Positions 52,735 through 64,000 of a stretch of 64,000 bases of DNA are shown here, piece after piece. Both the position numbers and the translations under genes were made by a program. The stretch is from Acinetobacter sp. Marseille-Q1618. Its GTDB lineage: Bacteria; Pseudomonadota; Gammaproteobacteria; Pseudomonadales; Moraxellaceae. Below the pieces are notes generated by a model. The model saw only the letters and a program-made list of their open reading frames with translations. It did no database searches and was not told where the DNA came from. Where the stretch lies: positions 1,178,001-1,242,000 of the forward strand of contig NZ_CADDWJ010000002.1 of the NCBI RefSeq assembly GCF_902809855.1, written 5' to 3'. Position 1 is the first letter of the stretch. Every line of letters begins with the position of its first letter.

Positions 52735-52776
52735 AAGTAAAGTTGAAGAGATAAAAGGTCACAGTAGGATCGAACA

Positions 52777-53604
52777 ATGACAAATATAAATAAACCTGAA
52801 CACAATACTTCTTCACATGATGAGCATGCTTTTGATGGTATTACTTTTGAAGTTGAAGAAGTAGAACATACCCATGAGGGTGAGAAGGTGAAACGTCGCG
52901 GTATCTACTTGTGGCCAAACTTAATTACCACTGCTGCGCTTTTGTCGGGCTTTTACTCGATTATTGCCAGTATGAATGGTGACTTTACCCAAGCGATTTA
53001 TGCCATTTTCTTAGCTGCTTTATTTGATGGTTTAGATGGGCGAGTTGCACGGGCAATTGGTGCGCAAAGTGCATTTGGTGAACAATTTGACTCATTGTCT
53101 GATTTGTTGGCTTTTGGTGTTGCGCCAGCGATTCTGATGTATAGTTGGAGTCTGCATGATTTAGGGCGTATTGGTTTGGCAGCATGCTTTGTCTATACGG
53201 CATGTGCTGCATTTCGTTTAGCGCGTTTTAATGTGCAAATCGGTGTGGTGGATAAACGTTATTTTATCGGTGTGGCGAGTCCGCTTGCTGCTGTGATGAT
53301 CATTTCTTTGGTTTGGGTTGGACGAGACTTTCCATATATCTTTGATTTAAACGATATTGCTATTCAAATCATCAATGCTGTAATCATCGTAGCTGTCGGT
53401 TTGTTGATGATTTCAAATATTAAATATTATTCGTTTAAAACCGTAGATCGTAAAAGAGTGCCATTTTTTGTGTTACCAATTGCAGTATTTATTTTGGCGG
53501 CAGTCACTTATAATATTCCTGTAGGTATCTTGATTATTTCAATTATCTATGCAATTTCTGGATTTATAACGACTTTTCTGGCTAGAAAAAATACGGTGAC
53601 CTAA
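52777..53604 (+). CDS. pssA: CDP-diacylglycerol-serine O-phosphatidyltransferase
   Basis: A 275-residue membrane enzyme of the CDP-alcohol phosphotransferase family that makes phosphatidylserine, the precursor of phosphatidylethanolamine. The catalytic motif is DGLDGRVARAIGAQSAFGEQFDSLSD (DGxxARxxxxxxxxGxxxDxxxD). About seven helices follow an acidic cytosolic start of ~45 residues. AGGA lies 8-9 nt before the ATG. It is probably cotranscribed with the next gene, 18 nt downstream. Confidence 0.93.
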   Translation: MTNINKPEHNTSSHDEHAFDGITFEVEEVEHTHEGEKVKRRGIYLWPNLITTAALLSGFYSIIASMNGDFTQAIYAIFLAALFDGLDGRVARAIGAQSAFGEQFDSLSDLLAFGVAPAILMYSWSLHDLGRIGLAACFVYTACAAFRLARFNVQIGVVDKRYFIGVASPLAAVMIISLVWVGRDFPYIFDLNDIAIQIINAVIIVAVGLLMISNIKYYSFKTVDRKRVPFFVLPIAVFILAAVTYNIPVGILIISIIYAISGFITTFLARKNTVT

Positions 53605-53622
53605 TAAAAATAGGAGCTTGAT

Positions 53623-54693
53623 ATGCAGTTGTTAATGAATTTAATTGATGAATCCAAACAGCTCAATCAAGCTTCATTTCCGCTCAAGCTTGATTATCAT
53701 CCACAACGTGGGCGATTTAAAATTATTCATCAAGGCTTGATGATTCCAGATCTTCCTGCGCCATTACATTATCTAAGTTTTTTGAGTCTGATTGGGCAAC
53801 CCAATATTCCTATGCTGCGTAATCCTAGTGCTATTCAAACGACAGCCTTAGATACAGCAACAGTAATTAGTAGTTGTAGTGCCAATATGGCAGGGCATTA
53901 TGCAACTTATTCTATTGAAAATGATTGTAATTTTGAGCCAAATTTTTATCAATTTGCCAATAAAGAAACGCTGCAAGGAGATTTTCCATTTTTTCGGCTG
54001 ACACGTGTAGATGATGAACTTGGTTTAGATCTTAAAATTCAAACCACCCCCATTATTTCACATTTTACGAAATTCAAATTAGGGATGTTTGACCATTGGT
54101 CTTTGCTTTGCCATTGTCAAGGAAATGTGATTTACAAAGGGCAAAACTACGCAATTGATGCAATGGGTGCGTTTGAATATGCGCGTGCAATTAACATTCC
54201 CTATTTACCCTTGTGTTTTTTTACTTATCAAATTATTAACTTACAAAATCAACGCCAGCTCCTTCTCGCGCAAATTCGAAATAATTTTAATCAAATTATG
54301 CAATCTAGAATTTACCTTAGAGATGCAAAGACTGCCCAAACCGAAATGTTTGATGAAAATGTTTATTTTAAGATTTTAAGAGTTTATCCAAAAGTTAAAA
54401 CACCGAACCATCAAGAAATGTATTTACCTCGAGAGTTTAGCTGGGTCTTTCAGAGTGAAAATAGAAAAATAGAAGTACATGCAGAAAGTCGTGGAGATTA
54501 TAAATTTGGTTTGGCTGCTGGCTATGTAGGAAGCTTTAAATATTGTGTGAATATTGATGGAATAGAAGAAACAGGCGAAAGTGGTTATTGTGAATACATT
54601 GATTGTCGTCCTTTAAAGTGGCAAGAAAAAAATAATGAAGAAAAAAAATTAGATGAAGTGGTTAATGTTGTGCCTTGTGCGCTTAAAAAATAG
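53623..54693 (+). CDS. Conserved protein of unknown function downstream of pssA
   Basis: A 356-residue soluble protein without signal peptide. The first two-thirds read as a beta-rich sheet protein: YHPQRGRFKIIHQGLMIPDLPAPLHYLSFLSLIGQP, SIENDCNFEPNFYQF, FDHWSLLCHCQGNVIY. The end is GDYKFGLAAGYVGSFKYCVNIDG. It resembles a lipocalin-like pair as in CrtC or DUF-type proteins seen in Acinetobacter, but no family can be named with confidence. The 18-nt spacing to pssA suggests a membrane-lipid-related context. Confidence 0.7.
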   Translation: MQLLMNLIDESKQLNQASFPLKLDYHPQRGRFKIIHQGLMIPDLPAPLHYLSFLSLIGQPNIPMLRNPSAIQTTALDTATVISSCSANMAGHYATYSIENDCNFEPNFYQFANKETLQGDFPFFRLTRVDDELGLDLKIQTTPIISHFTKFKLGMFDHWSLLCHCQGNVIYKGQNYAIDAMGAFEYARAINIPYLPLCFFTYQIINLQNQRQLLLAQIRNNFNQIMQSRIYLRDAKTAQTEMFDENVYFKILRVYPKVKTPNHQEMYLPREFSWVFQSENRKIEVHAESRGDYKFGLAAGYVGSFKYCVNIDGIEETGESGYCEYIDCRPLKWQEKNNEEKKLDEVVNVVPCALKK

Positions 54694-54729
54694 TAAAAAA
54701 AGCTGGATTTGTAGAATAAATATACAGTT

Positions 54730-54791
54730 GAATAAAAAAATAAAAATAAACGCTAAAAAGGGGTTGCGTGGGCTTAGAAATGCTGTAGAAT
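54730..54791 (+). promoter_or_regulatory. rRNA operon P1 promoter with UP element
   Basis: -35 TTGCGT (54764-54769) and -10 TAGAAT (54786-54791), 16-bp spacer, preceded by an AT-rich UP-like tract (54730-54760). A GC-containing discriminator follows, as expected for stringent control. It lies about 350 bases before the 16S gene. The rest of the 54792-55139 leader holds the 5' processing arms and no gene. Confidence 0.75.
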
Positions 54792-54982
54792 GCACATCCA
54801 TCGGCGGTGATGAAGATTAAAACTTCTCATAAAAAAGTGATTTAGCATGAAATGGTTGGGGTGGGGTTTAGCAGGAAGGATTAAAAATAGTTTTTATTAT
54901 CAGTTGACTTTCTAGTTTTAGAGAGTAATATAGCCGACCTAGCTTGATGCTGACGAAGCATTGAGAAGATCATTAAGAGAAT

Positions 54983-55017
54983 ATGAAGAACAACTTGTGT
55001 GGATTTTTACTGGTTGA
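54983..55017 (+). other. 5' arm of the 16S precursor processing stem
   Basis: This segment is complementary to 56692-56725, just beyond the 16S 3' end: 15 perfect pairs, then a one-base bulge and a mostly paired extension with wobbles. Such a stem, enclosing the whole 16S sequence, is the usual RNase III substrate. Confidence 0.8.
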
Positions 55018-55139
55018 TTAATCGAAATATTATCATTGATTGATTGGTTTAAATTACTCGAAGTTTATTTGAGAGAATTTGTCAGTAATTGATGAGCCAG
55101 AATTGGTGTCTTATTCTATAATAAAGGCACAAATGATTT

Positions 55140-56678
<1,539 letters not shown>

Positions 56679-56737
56679 ACGAAAGATTGACGATTGGTAA
56701 GAATCCACAACAAGTTGTTCTTCATTGATGTATCTGA

Positions 56738-56814
<77 letters not shown>

Positions 56815-56860
56815 CTACTGATAAGAGTGCAGAAAAGCAGAATACATTAAGATCTTAACT

Positions 56861-56936
56861 GGGGACTTAGCTTAGTTGGTAGAGCGCCTGCTTTGCACGC
56901 AGGAGGTCAGGAGTTCGACTCTCCTAGTCTCCACCA
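56861..56936 (+). tRNA. tRNA-Ala(UGC)
   Basis: A 76-nt spacer tRNA with acceptor GGGGACT/AGTCTCC, anticodon TGC in CTTTGCACG, and encoded CCA. It follows tRNA-Ile by 46 nt. Confidence 0.97.
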
Positions 56937-57314
56937 TGTACTTTAAAGAGTACGGGCTAAATAATAGATTATAGAAATTAATGAATTTGATGAAAATTGA
57001 ATTGATTAATTTCTGTGATTTATCACAGTTTACTACTTGCTGACGAGGCGGTAGTTAATCATTAACAGAATATATTTGAGTTGAAATAAATTGTTCATAC
57101 TCGTTTTAGTTAACTTAGCAAGCAATTGTGAAAGTTAAATGAAATGAGTAACTAGCGATAAAACTGAATCAAGCGTTTTGGTATATGAATCTAATTGAAG
57201 CTGTACAGTGTTTAGATACACAGTACTTCGAACTGTAAATTAAATAAATAATTTATTATTTACTTAATTGTCTTAATCCTACTTGTAGGGGTTAACGACT
57301 GTTTGGGGTTGTAT
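56937..57314 (+). other. 16S-23S internal spacer
   Basis: A 378-base AT-rich spacer after tRNA-Ala without a gene. Its last ~20 bases form the 5' arm of the 23S processing stem. A TGCTGACGA segment occurs here near 57039 and also in the rRNA leader near 54949; it may be a shared processing or antitermination signal, but I cannot name it. Confidence 0.65.

Positions 57315-57321
<7 letters not shown>
57296..57321 (+). other. 5' arm of the 23S precursor processing stem
   Basis: Complementary to 60199-60225 beyond the 23S body: CTTGACTATACAAC pairs directly with GTTGTATAGTCAAG, then CCAAACAGT pairs with ACTGTTTGG past one bulge. It brings the two 23S ends together for RNase III. Confidence 0.82.
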
Positions 57322-60207
<2,886 letters not shown>

Positions 60208-60390
60208 ACAACACCCAAACAGTTGTTGTATAAAGCTTAATTGATTCATTAAAGATCAAATGATCTAAAAATACTTGATTCAGATAACGCTTGAACATAC
60301 AATTTCGCTTAAATTAAATTCTGTTAATAACTCTTTTGGAAAAAACCTTAGCAAACAAGTAAGACTAAGCAAGTATCCATAAACAGTTGT

Positions 60391-60505
60391 GCTGGCGACA
60401 ATAGCAAGAGTGAACCACCTGATCCCTTCCCGAACTCAGAAGTGAAACCTCTTAGCGCTGATGGTAGTGTGGGGTTACCCATGTGAGAGTAAGTCATCGC
60501 CAGCT
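60391..60505 (+). rRNA. rrf: 5S ribosomal RNA
   Basis: About 115 nt. The terminal helix GCTGGCGAC/GTCATCGCCAGC closes the molecule; the core has GAACCACCTGATCCCTTCCCGAACTCAGAAGTGAAA, the standard 5S pattern. It follows 23S by 183 bases. Confidence 0.96.
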
Positions 60506-60515
60506 CATTATTCTA

Positions 60516-60551
60516 AATCCCTCTGACGCTTATAGCGCAGGGGGATTTTTT
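60516..60551 (+). terminator. Terminator of the rRNA operon
   Basis: AATCCCTCTG pairs with CAGGGGGATT (one wobble) around an inner CGCT/AGCG stem, followed by six T residues. Confidence 0.88.
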
Positions 60552-60645
60552 ATGTAAAAAAGAAAGATAAAATAAGAAAGAAAAATCAAGCAAAGCAAGA
60601 AGAATAAACGTTATTTATCGTTTATTCTTCTTTATAAGCTACAAA

Positions 60646-62022
60646 CTATTTTAATAACTGCCTTCTTGCATGTTTTAGCGCTGTTCTTAAGCCTTCTTCA
60701 AGTGTAGGGTGATAATAAGGTTTATCTAAAATTTCATCTAATGTGACTTCTTCTGCGATCATCCATGCCAAAAGGTGGGCCATATGTTCTGCAGACTCAA
60801 CAAAGAGTTCAGAACCAAGTAGCTTTCTTGTTTTTTTGTCAATGTAAATTTCTACCGCACCTTTATTTTTACCTAAAACAATCGCACGACCTTGTTTTTC
60901 ATATGAAACAAATCCAGTCACAAATTCGATATTTTGTTGCTTCAATGCTTTGTAACTTTGTCCAACGGTTGCCATTTCTGGTGAGCTGAACATAATTCCT
61001 AGAGGAGTAAGGGTTTTAATATTATTTATTTTTGAATTGTTTAAACAATTGTGTACAGCCATTCTACCTTCATGTGCGGCTTCATGTTGAATGGGCGTAC
61101 TGGTAAATGCATCACCAACAATAAAAATAGGTAAATGATCAAGTTGTTTCGTGCCAGAATCAATAGGCAAGTTTTTTATGTCCTGATATTGATTGTCAAT
61201 ATTTTCAAGAGACAATGTATTTAATAAAGATTGTCGACCTGTAGCAACCAAAAGATAATCAGCTTCTAATTGTTTATTTTCATTTTGATATGAATAGTTA
61301 AGTTTTACACCAAGTTCTGTTTTTTCGACTTTTTCTGGCAGTGTTTCAAATAAAATTTTTAATTCTTGGGAAATAACATTTTGTGCTAGCTCTTGTAGCT
61401 GAGGACTGGAAAGTGAACCTACTTTTTTACTCCTTGCAAAAATAGTCGTTTCCACACCTAAACGCTGCATAGCTTGTGCTAATTCAATCGCAATTACACC
61501 ACTTCCAATGACTGCTAAGGATGTAGGGAGTTTTTCTAATTCAAAGATTTGGTCTGAAGTAATCAGCCGATCTCCTAGCTCTTTTTTCCATGCTATGTCA
61601 AAGCTTGGTGTTGAACCTACTGCAATAATAAAATTTTTGGCTTGATATTGTTGTTGGTTAACCTCAATAGTATTGGCATTGATAAATTTCGCTTTTCCAT
61701 TAATTTTATGTGTTGGATTCCACGCACTTACATCTTTAAGTGTTGCATGAGTAAAACGGTCACGTAGTTGACGTACATGTGTCATGATTTGGGAAGTATC
61801 AACTTTTGCTTCAACGTTGAGCGCAACCTCATGTGCATTTTGAATGTCGTATAAGCGATTTGCACTTGAAATAAGGACTTTGCTCGGCATACAGCCTACA
61901 CGAGCGCATGTTGTATCCCAAGGGCCATCATTGATGATAAGAAGATTTTGTGTATATTTAATCGCCTCTTTATAAGCAGAAATGCCTGCAGTGCCAGCAC
62001 CAATGATAATGAGATCTAACAT
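60646..62022 (-). CDS. Dihydrolipoyl dehydrogenase-like flavoprotein disulfide reductase
   Basis: A 458-residue class I pyridine-nucleotide disulfide oxidoreductase. FAD motif GAGTAG (8-13); redox pair CARVGCMPSK (the usual CLNxGC pattern with AR); NAD motif GSGVIAIELAQAM; FVGD-like FIVGDAF; and the C-terminal active-site His in YHPTLEEGLRTAL. E3 normally serves 2-oxoacid dehydrogenases, but no E1/E2 genes are nearby, so this is an orphan E3-like enzyme and could act in another thiol or quinone reduction. It runs against the rRNA operon and the next gene. Confidence 0.83.
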   Translation of the reverse strand: MLDLIIIGAGTAGISAYKEAIKYTQNLLIINDGPWDTTCARVGCMPSKVLISSANRLYDIQNAHEVALNVEAKVDTSQIMTHVRQLRDRFTHATLKDVSAWNPTHKINGKAKFINANTIEVNQQQYQAKNFIIAVGSTPSFDIAWKKELGDRLITSDQIFELEKLPTSLAVIGSGVIAIELAQAMQRLGVETTIFARSKKVGSLSSPQLQELAQNVISQELKILFETLPEKVEKTELGVKLNYSYQNENKQLEADYLLVATGRQSLLNTLSLENIDNQYQDIKNLPIDSGTKQLDHLPIFIVGDAFTSTPIQHEAAHEGRMAVHNCLNNSKINNIKTLTPLGIMFSSPEMATVGQSYKALKQQNIEFVTGFVSYEKQGRAIVLGKNKGAVEIYIDKKTRKLLGSELFVESAEHMAHLLAWMIAEEVTLDEILDKPYYHPTLEEGLRTALKHARRQLLK

Positions 62023-62167
62023 TTTTAAATTCCTACCTATTAAAAAGATATTTAAACCGCTCTTATCTATATATCATTATTTACACAAAACGTGAATTAT
62101 GGTTACATAGCAAGGGTTTTAATTACAAATTTATTAAGAAAATAACCGTAGGGTTTTGGGGATACAA

Positions 62168-63700
62168 ATGACAAATAATAAGGTTAGTTTGAAGTTGTCT
62201 GCTATTGCGATTTCTGTCTTATTGGCAAGTTGTGGCGGTGGTGGGAGTGATGGGTATTTTGAGGGTGGGAGTGCAGGTGGATCAACAACTATACCTACAA
62301 CACCAGAAGCAGTTAAAACAAATTACCATCTTGTAATTTCATCTAATAAGCCTTCAATGTTAATTTCAGGCGATATTGCTACTATTACTATTAAACTTGT
62401 TGATGAAAATGGTGGTGGAGTTACTGATCAAGATGTTACTTTAGCTATTGAAGATACTATAATTAACGGCATTACTATAGATGGGCCGTCTACAGTTAAG
62501 ACAGATGCATCTGGAAATGCAAACTTCAATATCAAATTAGATGCTCAAAATGTTAAAGATAAAGTGGCCTTACTTGCTAAAGGGATTCGTTTAAATGCGT
62601 CATTTACTGATGGCACTAAAAAAACAATTACACAAACTACTATTCTCAAAGCACTTGAATCTATCAGTAATGAAAATTCTACCGCTCAGTATTTCTTGGC
62701 TATGTCAACTAATAAGCCAACATTGCTTGTCACAGGAGATAGTGCAAAAGTTACTATTAAAGCGGTAGATATAAATGGTGGTGGAGTAGAAAAACAAACA
62801 GTTACTCTTAGTATTCAAGATACCTTAAAAAATGGTGTGACTATTGATGGCTCGTCAAAGGCATTAACAGACACTTCTGGTAATGCTGTTTTTAATATTT
62901 CATTACCAGCAGCAACTGGTACGAATGCAGCTAATTTAATTGCAAATGGCATCACTTTAAATGCTGAACTAACTGATGCCAATGGTGTAACGAGTAAACA
63001 ATCAACAAAAATTTCAGTCGTATCTGCTGCAGTTGCACAACCTATAGGTAATATCACCTTTGGTAATTCTGGTGAATTACAAAAGAGTGCAGATGCGAAC
63101 TATTATAGTGAAGCAGCTTCAGCACATGTTGTTGATATCAATGGTAAGCCTTTAGCCAATCAAACAGTGACACTCTCATTAAAAGTATTATCTGCTGGAA
63201 CTGGAGAATTTTATCTTAAAAGTGGACTTGATAAAGTTAAAGACAGTCAAGTTTTAACTTTAAAATCAACACTTACTGATCCTAAATTGACTGATGCTGA
63301 AAAAAAACAAATTGAAGCATTGATTGAATCGCTAGATAAGTTCGAAAATGAAGGTCGTGATCAAAATTATTGTCAGTTAAATGATTTGAAAAATACTCAA
63401 TTGGCAACTGGTTTTGTTTCTCCAACAGGTGAAATCAATTCTACGTTTACTTATACAACAGATAGTACAGGTAAATTTGACTTTAGAGTGAATTATTTAC
63501 GTCGTTATGCAGGTTGGCAAAGCGTTGAAATTACAGCTAAAACAGGTGTAAGTGGTAAAATGCTACAATCAAGCATGAATTATCGTTTAAGTATTTTGAA
63601 GACAGATCTTGATGCTGAAACGAGCCAGCCGTTTGATACTAGTCCTTACGGTAAAGAATGTGCTAATTATTCATATCCTTGGAGTTATTTATTTAAATAA
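62168..63700 (+). CDS. Lipoprotein with bacterial Ig-like repeats
   Basis: A 510-residue surface-type lipoprotein. From the ATG at 62168 the lipobox is LLASC (Cys22), followed by a Gly-rich spacer. Two clear repeats of about 110 residues follow: NYHLVISSNKPSMLISGDIATITIKLVDENGGGV and QYFLAMSTNKPTLLVTGDSAKVTIKAVDINGGGV, each with an NxNxFNI-type end strand, in the style of invasin/Big-1 Ig domains. A third, weaker module (about 295-480) contains two Cys. GGGGA lies 6 nt before the ATG; the upstream in-frame codons (from 62156) are unlikely. Adhesion is plausible but not shown. Confidence 0.8.
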   Translation: MTNNKVSLKLSAIAISVLLASCGGGGSDGYFEGGSAGGSTTIPTTPEAVKTNYHLVISSNKPSMLISGDIATITIKLVDENGGGVTDQDVTLAIEDTIINGITIDGPSTVKTDASGNANFNIKLDAQNVKDKVALLAKGIRLNASFTDGTKKTITQTTILKALESISNENSTAQYFLAMSTNKPTLLVTGDSAKVTIKAVDINGGGVEKQTVTLSIQDTLKNGVTIDGSSKALTDTSGNAVFNISLPAATGTNAANLIANGITLNAELTDANGVTSKQSTKISVVSAAVAQPIGNITFGNSGELQKSADANYYSEAASAHVVDINGKPLANQTVTLSLKVLSAGTGEFYLKSGLDKVKDSQVLTLKSTLTDPKLTDAEKKQIEALIESLDKFENEGRDQNYCQLNDLKNTQLATGFVSPTGEINSTFTYTTDSTGKFDFRVNYLRRYAGWQSVEITAKTGVSGKMLQSSMNYRLSILKTDLDAETSQPFDTSPYGKECANYSYPWSYLFK

Positions 63701-63707
63701 CATAGTT

Positions 63708-63736
63708 AAAAAACAGCGCTTCGGCGCTGTTTTTTT
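63708..63736. terminator. Bidirectional terminator
   Basis: AAAAAACAGCGC-TTCG-GCGCTGTTTTTT is almost symmetric, with A and T runs on each side. It can end both the Ig-like gene and the convergent small lipoprotein gene. Confidence 0.9.
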
Positions 63737-63751
63737 ATTTAAAAGCTAAAC

Positions 63752-63856
63752 TTAAATTGAAGTCCCCATACTTACCCCCACAGTTGGTTTAACATTCATG
63801 GAGCTACATGCAGCTAAACTCAAACAACACAAAACAACGAAGAACAACTTATTCAT
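63752..63856 (-). CDS. Small lipoprotein, 34 residues
   Basis: A short frame encoding a lipoprotein: MNKLFFVVLCCLSLAACSS (lipobox LAAC, Cys17) followed by an 18-residue mature tail ending GVSMGTSI. AGGAATAGAAG lies just upstream. The clean lipobox and the terminator 16 bases after the stop argue for a real gene. The tail has a VKPTVGVSMGTSI pattern. No function is known. It is convergent with the Ig-like gene. Confidence 0.65.
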   Translation of the reverse strand: MNKLFFVVLCCLSLAACSSMNVKPTVGVSMGTSI

Positions 63857-64000
63857 TACTTCTATTCCTATACATGTTTAATTGATAGATTCAATGTAAA
63901 ATATTCTTATAAAGAATAAAGCAATAAAATAAGAGGATCTGTTGTAGATATTTATTTGAGTTGTTTCATTAGAGCGAGATAGTGGAAATTAAAAATATGT
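63857..64000. other. End of window, no gene recognised
   Basis: This 144-base AT-rich stretch upstream of the small lipoprotein probably holds its promoter. No open frame with a ribosome site was seen. Confidence 0.5.

Overview
This window is chromosomal DNA from an Acinetobacter species (Gammaproteobacteria, Moraxellaceae). The genus call rests on the low GC content, the sequence of a complete rRNA operon, and on genes typical of the genus: an AlmA-type long-chain alkane monooxygenase, a rhombosortase, paired DUF2789 genes and RlmJ. The species cannot be fixed from the text alone. No IS element, phage, integrase, CRISPR array, plasmid function or antibiotic-resistance cassette was seen.

Layout. 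1-4792 is the end of the spc operon (rplO fragment, secY, rpmJ) and the alpha operon (rpsM-rpsK-rpsD-rpoA-rplQ), closed by a strong terminator. 4793-9420 holds lipid and oxidative metabolism: almA with a palindrome-rich promoter, an alpha/beta-hydrolase gene broken by one stop codon, an acyl-CoA dehydrogenase, and sdhE-ygfX. 9625-14372 carries envelope and transport genes: a tiny membrane protein, a TatT-like lipoprotein, a rhombosortase and a large TRAP permease of probable fused Q/M type. 14674-20679 is a minus-strand block (short anchored protein, yheV-like gene, prlC, a secreted protein, rnr).

20944-25593 is a tRNA region: tRNA-Ser(GCU) and three identical tRNA-Arg(ACG) genes. A complete polar amino-acid ABC importer (two permeases, ATPase, two paralogous CjaA-like binding lipoproteins) lies between the second and third tRNA-Arg copies. 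25669-37649 is mixed accessory metabolism: a lipoprotein/SRPBCC pair, a YcxB-like protein, an FAH-family hydrolase, a trimethylamine-monooxygenase-like FMO, a divergent AraC/EamA pair, a set of hairpins that looks like a dispersed repeat, YihY, WrbA, TesB and Xpt. 37752-54693 is mostly housekeeping: a DUF3108 protein, a TonB-like protein, MscS, the miaB-phoH-ybeY operon, a lytic transglycosylase followed by a degenerate RNase T2-like protein, mdh, two DUF2789 genes, a 2OG-Fe(II) oxygenase, rlmJ and pssA.

54764-60551 is a full rRNA operon (P1 promoter, 16S, tRNA-Ile, tRNA-Ala, 23S, 5S, terminator) with recognisable processing stems. The window ends with a dihydrolipoyl-dehydrogenase-like flavoprotein, an Ig-like-repeat lipoprotein and a 34-residue lipoprotein.

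No clearly new multi-gene system is proven. The observations most worth following are the TatT-like lipoprotein plus fused TRAP permease, the catalytically stripped RNase T2-fold protein, the altered Baeyer-Villiger fingerprint and double operator of almA, the transporter block flanked by identical tRNA genes, the zinc-ribbon/glycine-zipper protein, and two small proteins of 42 and 34 residues.
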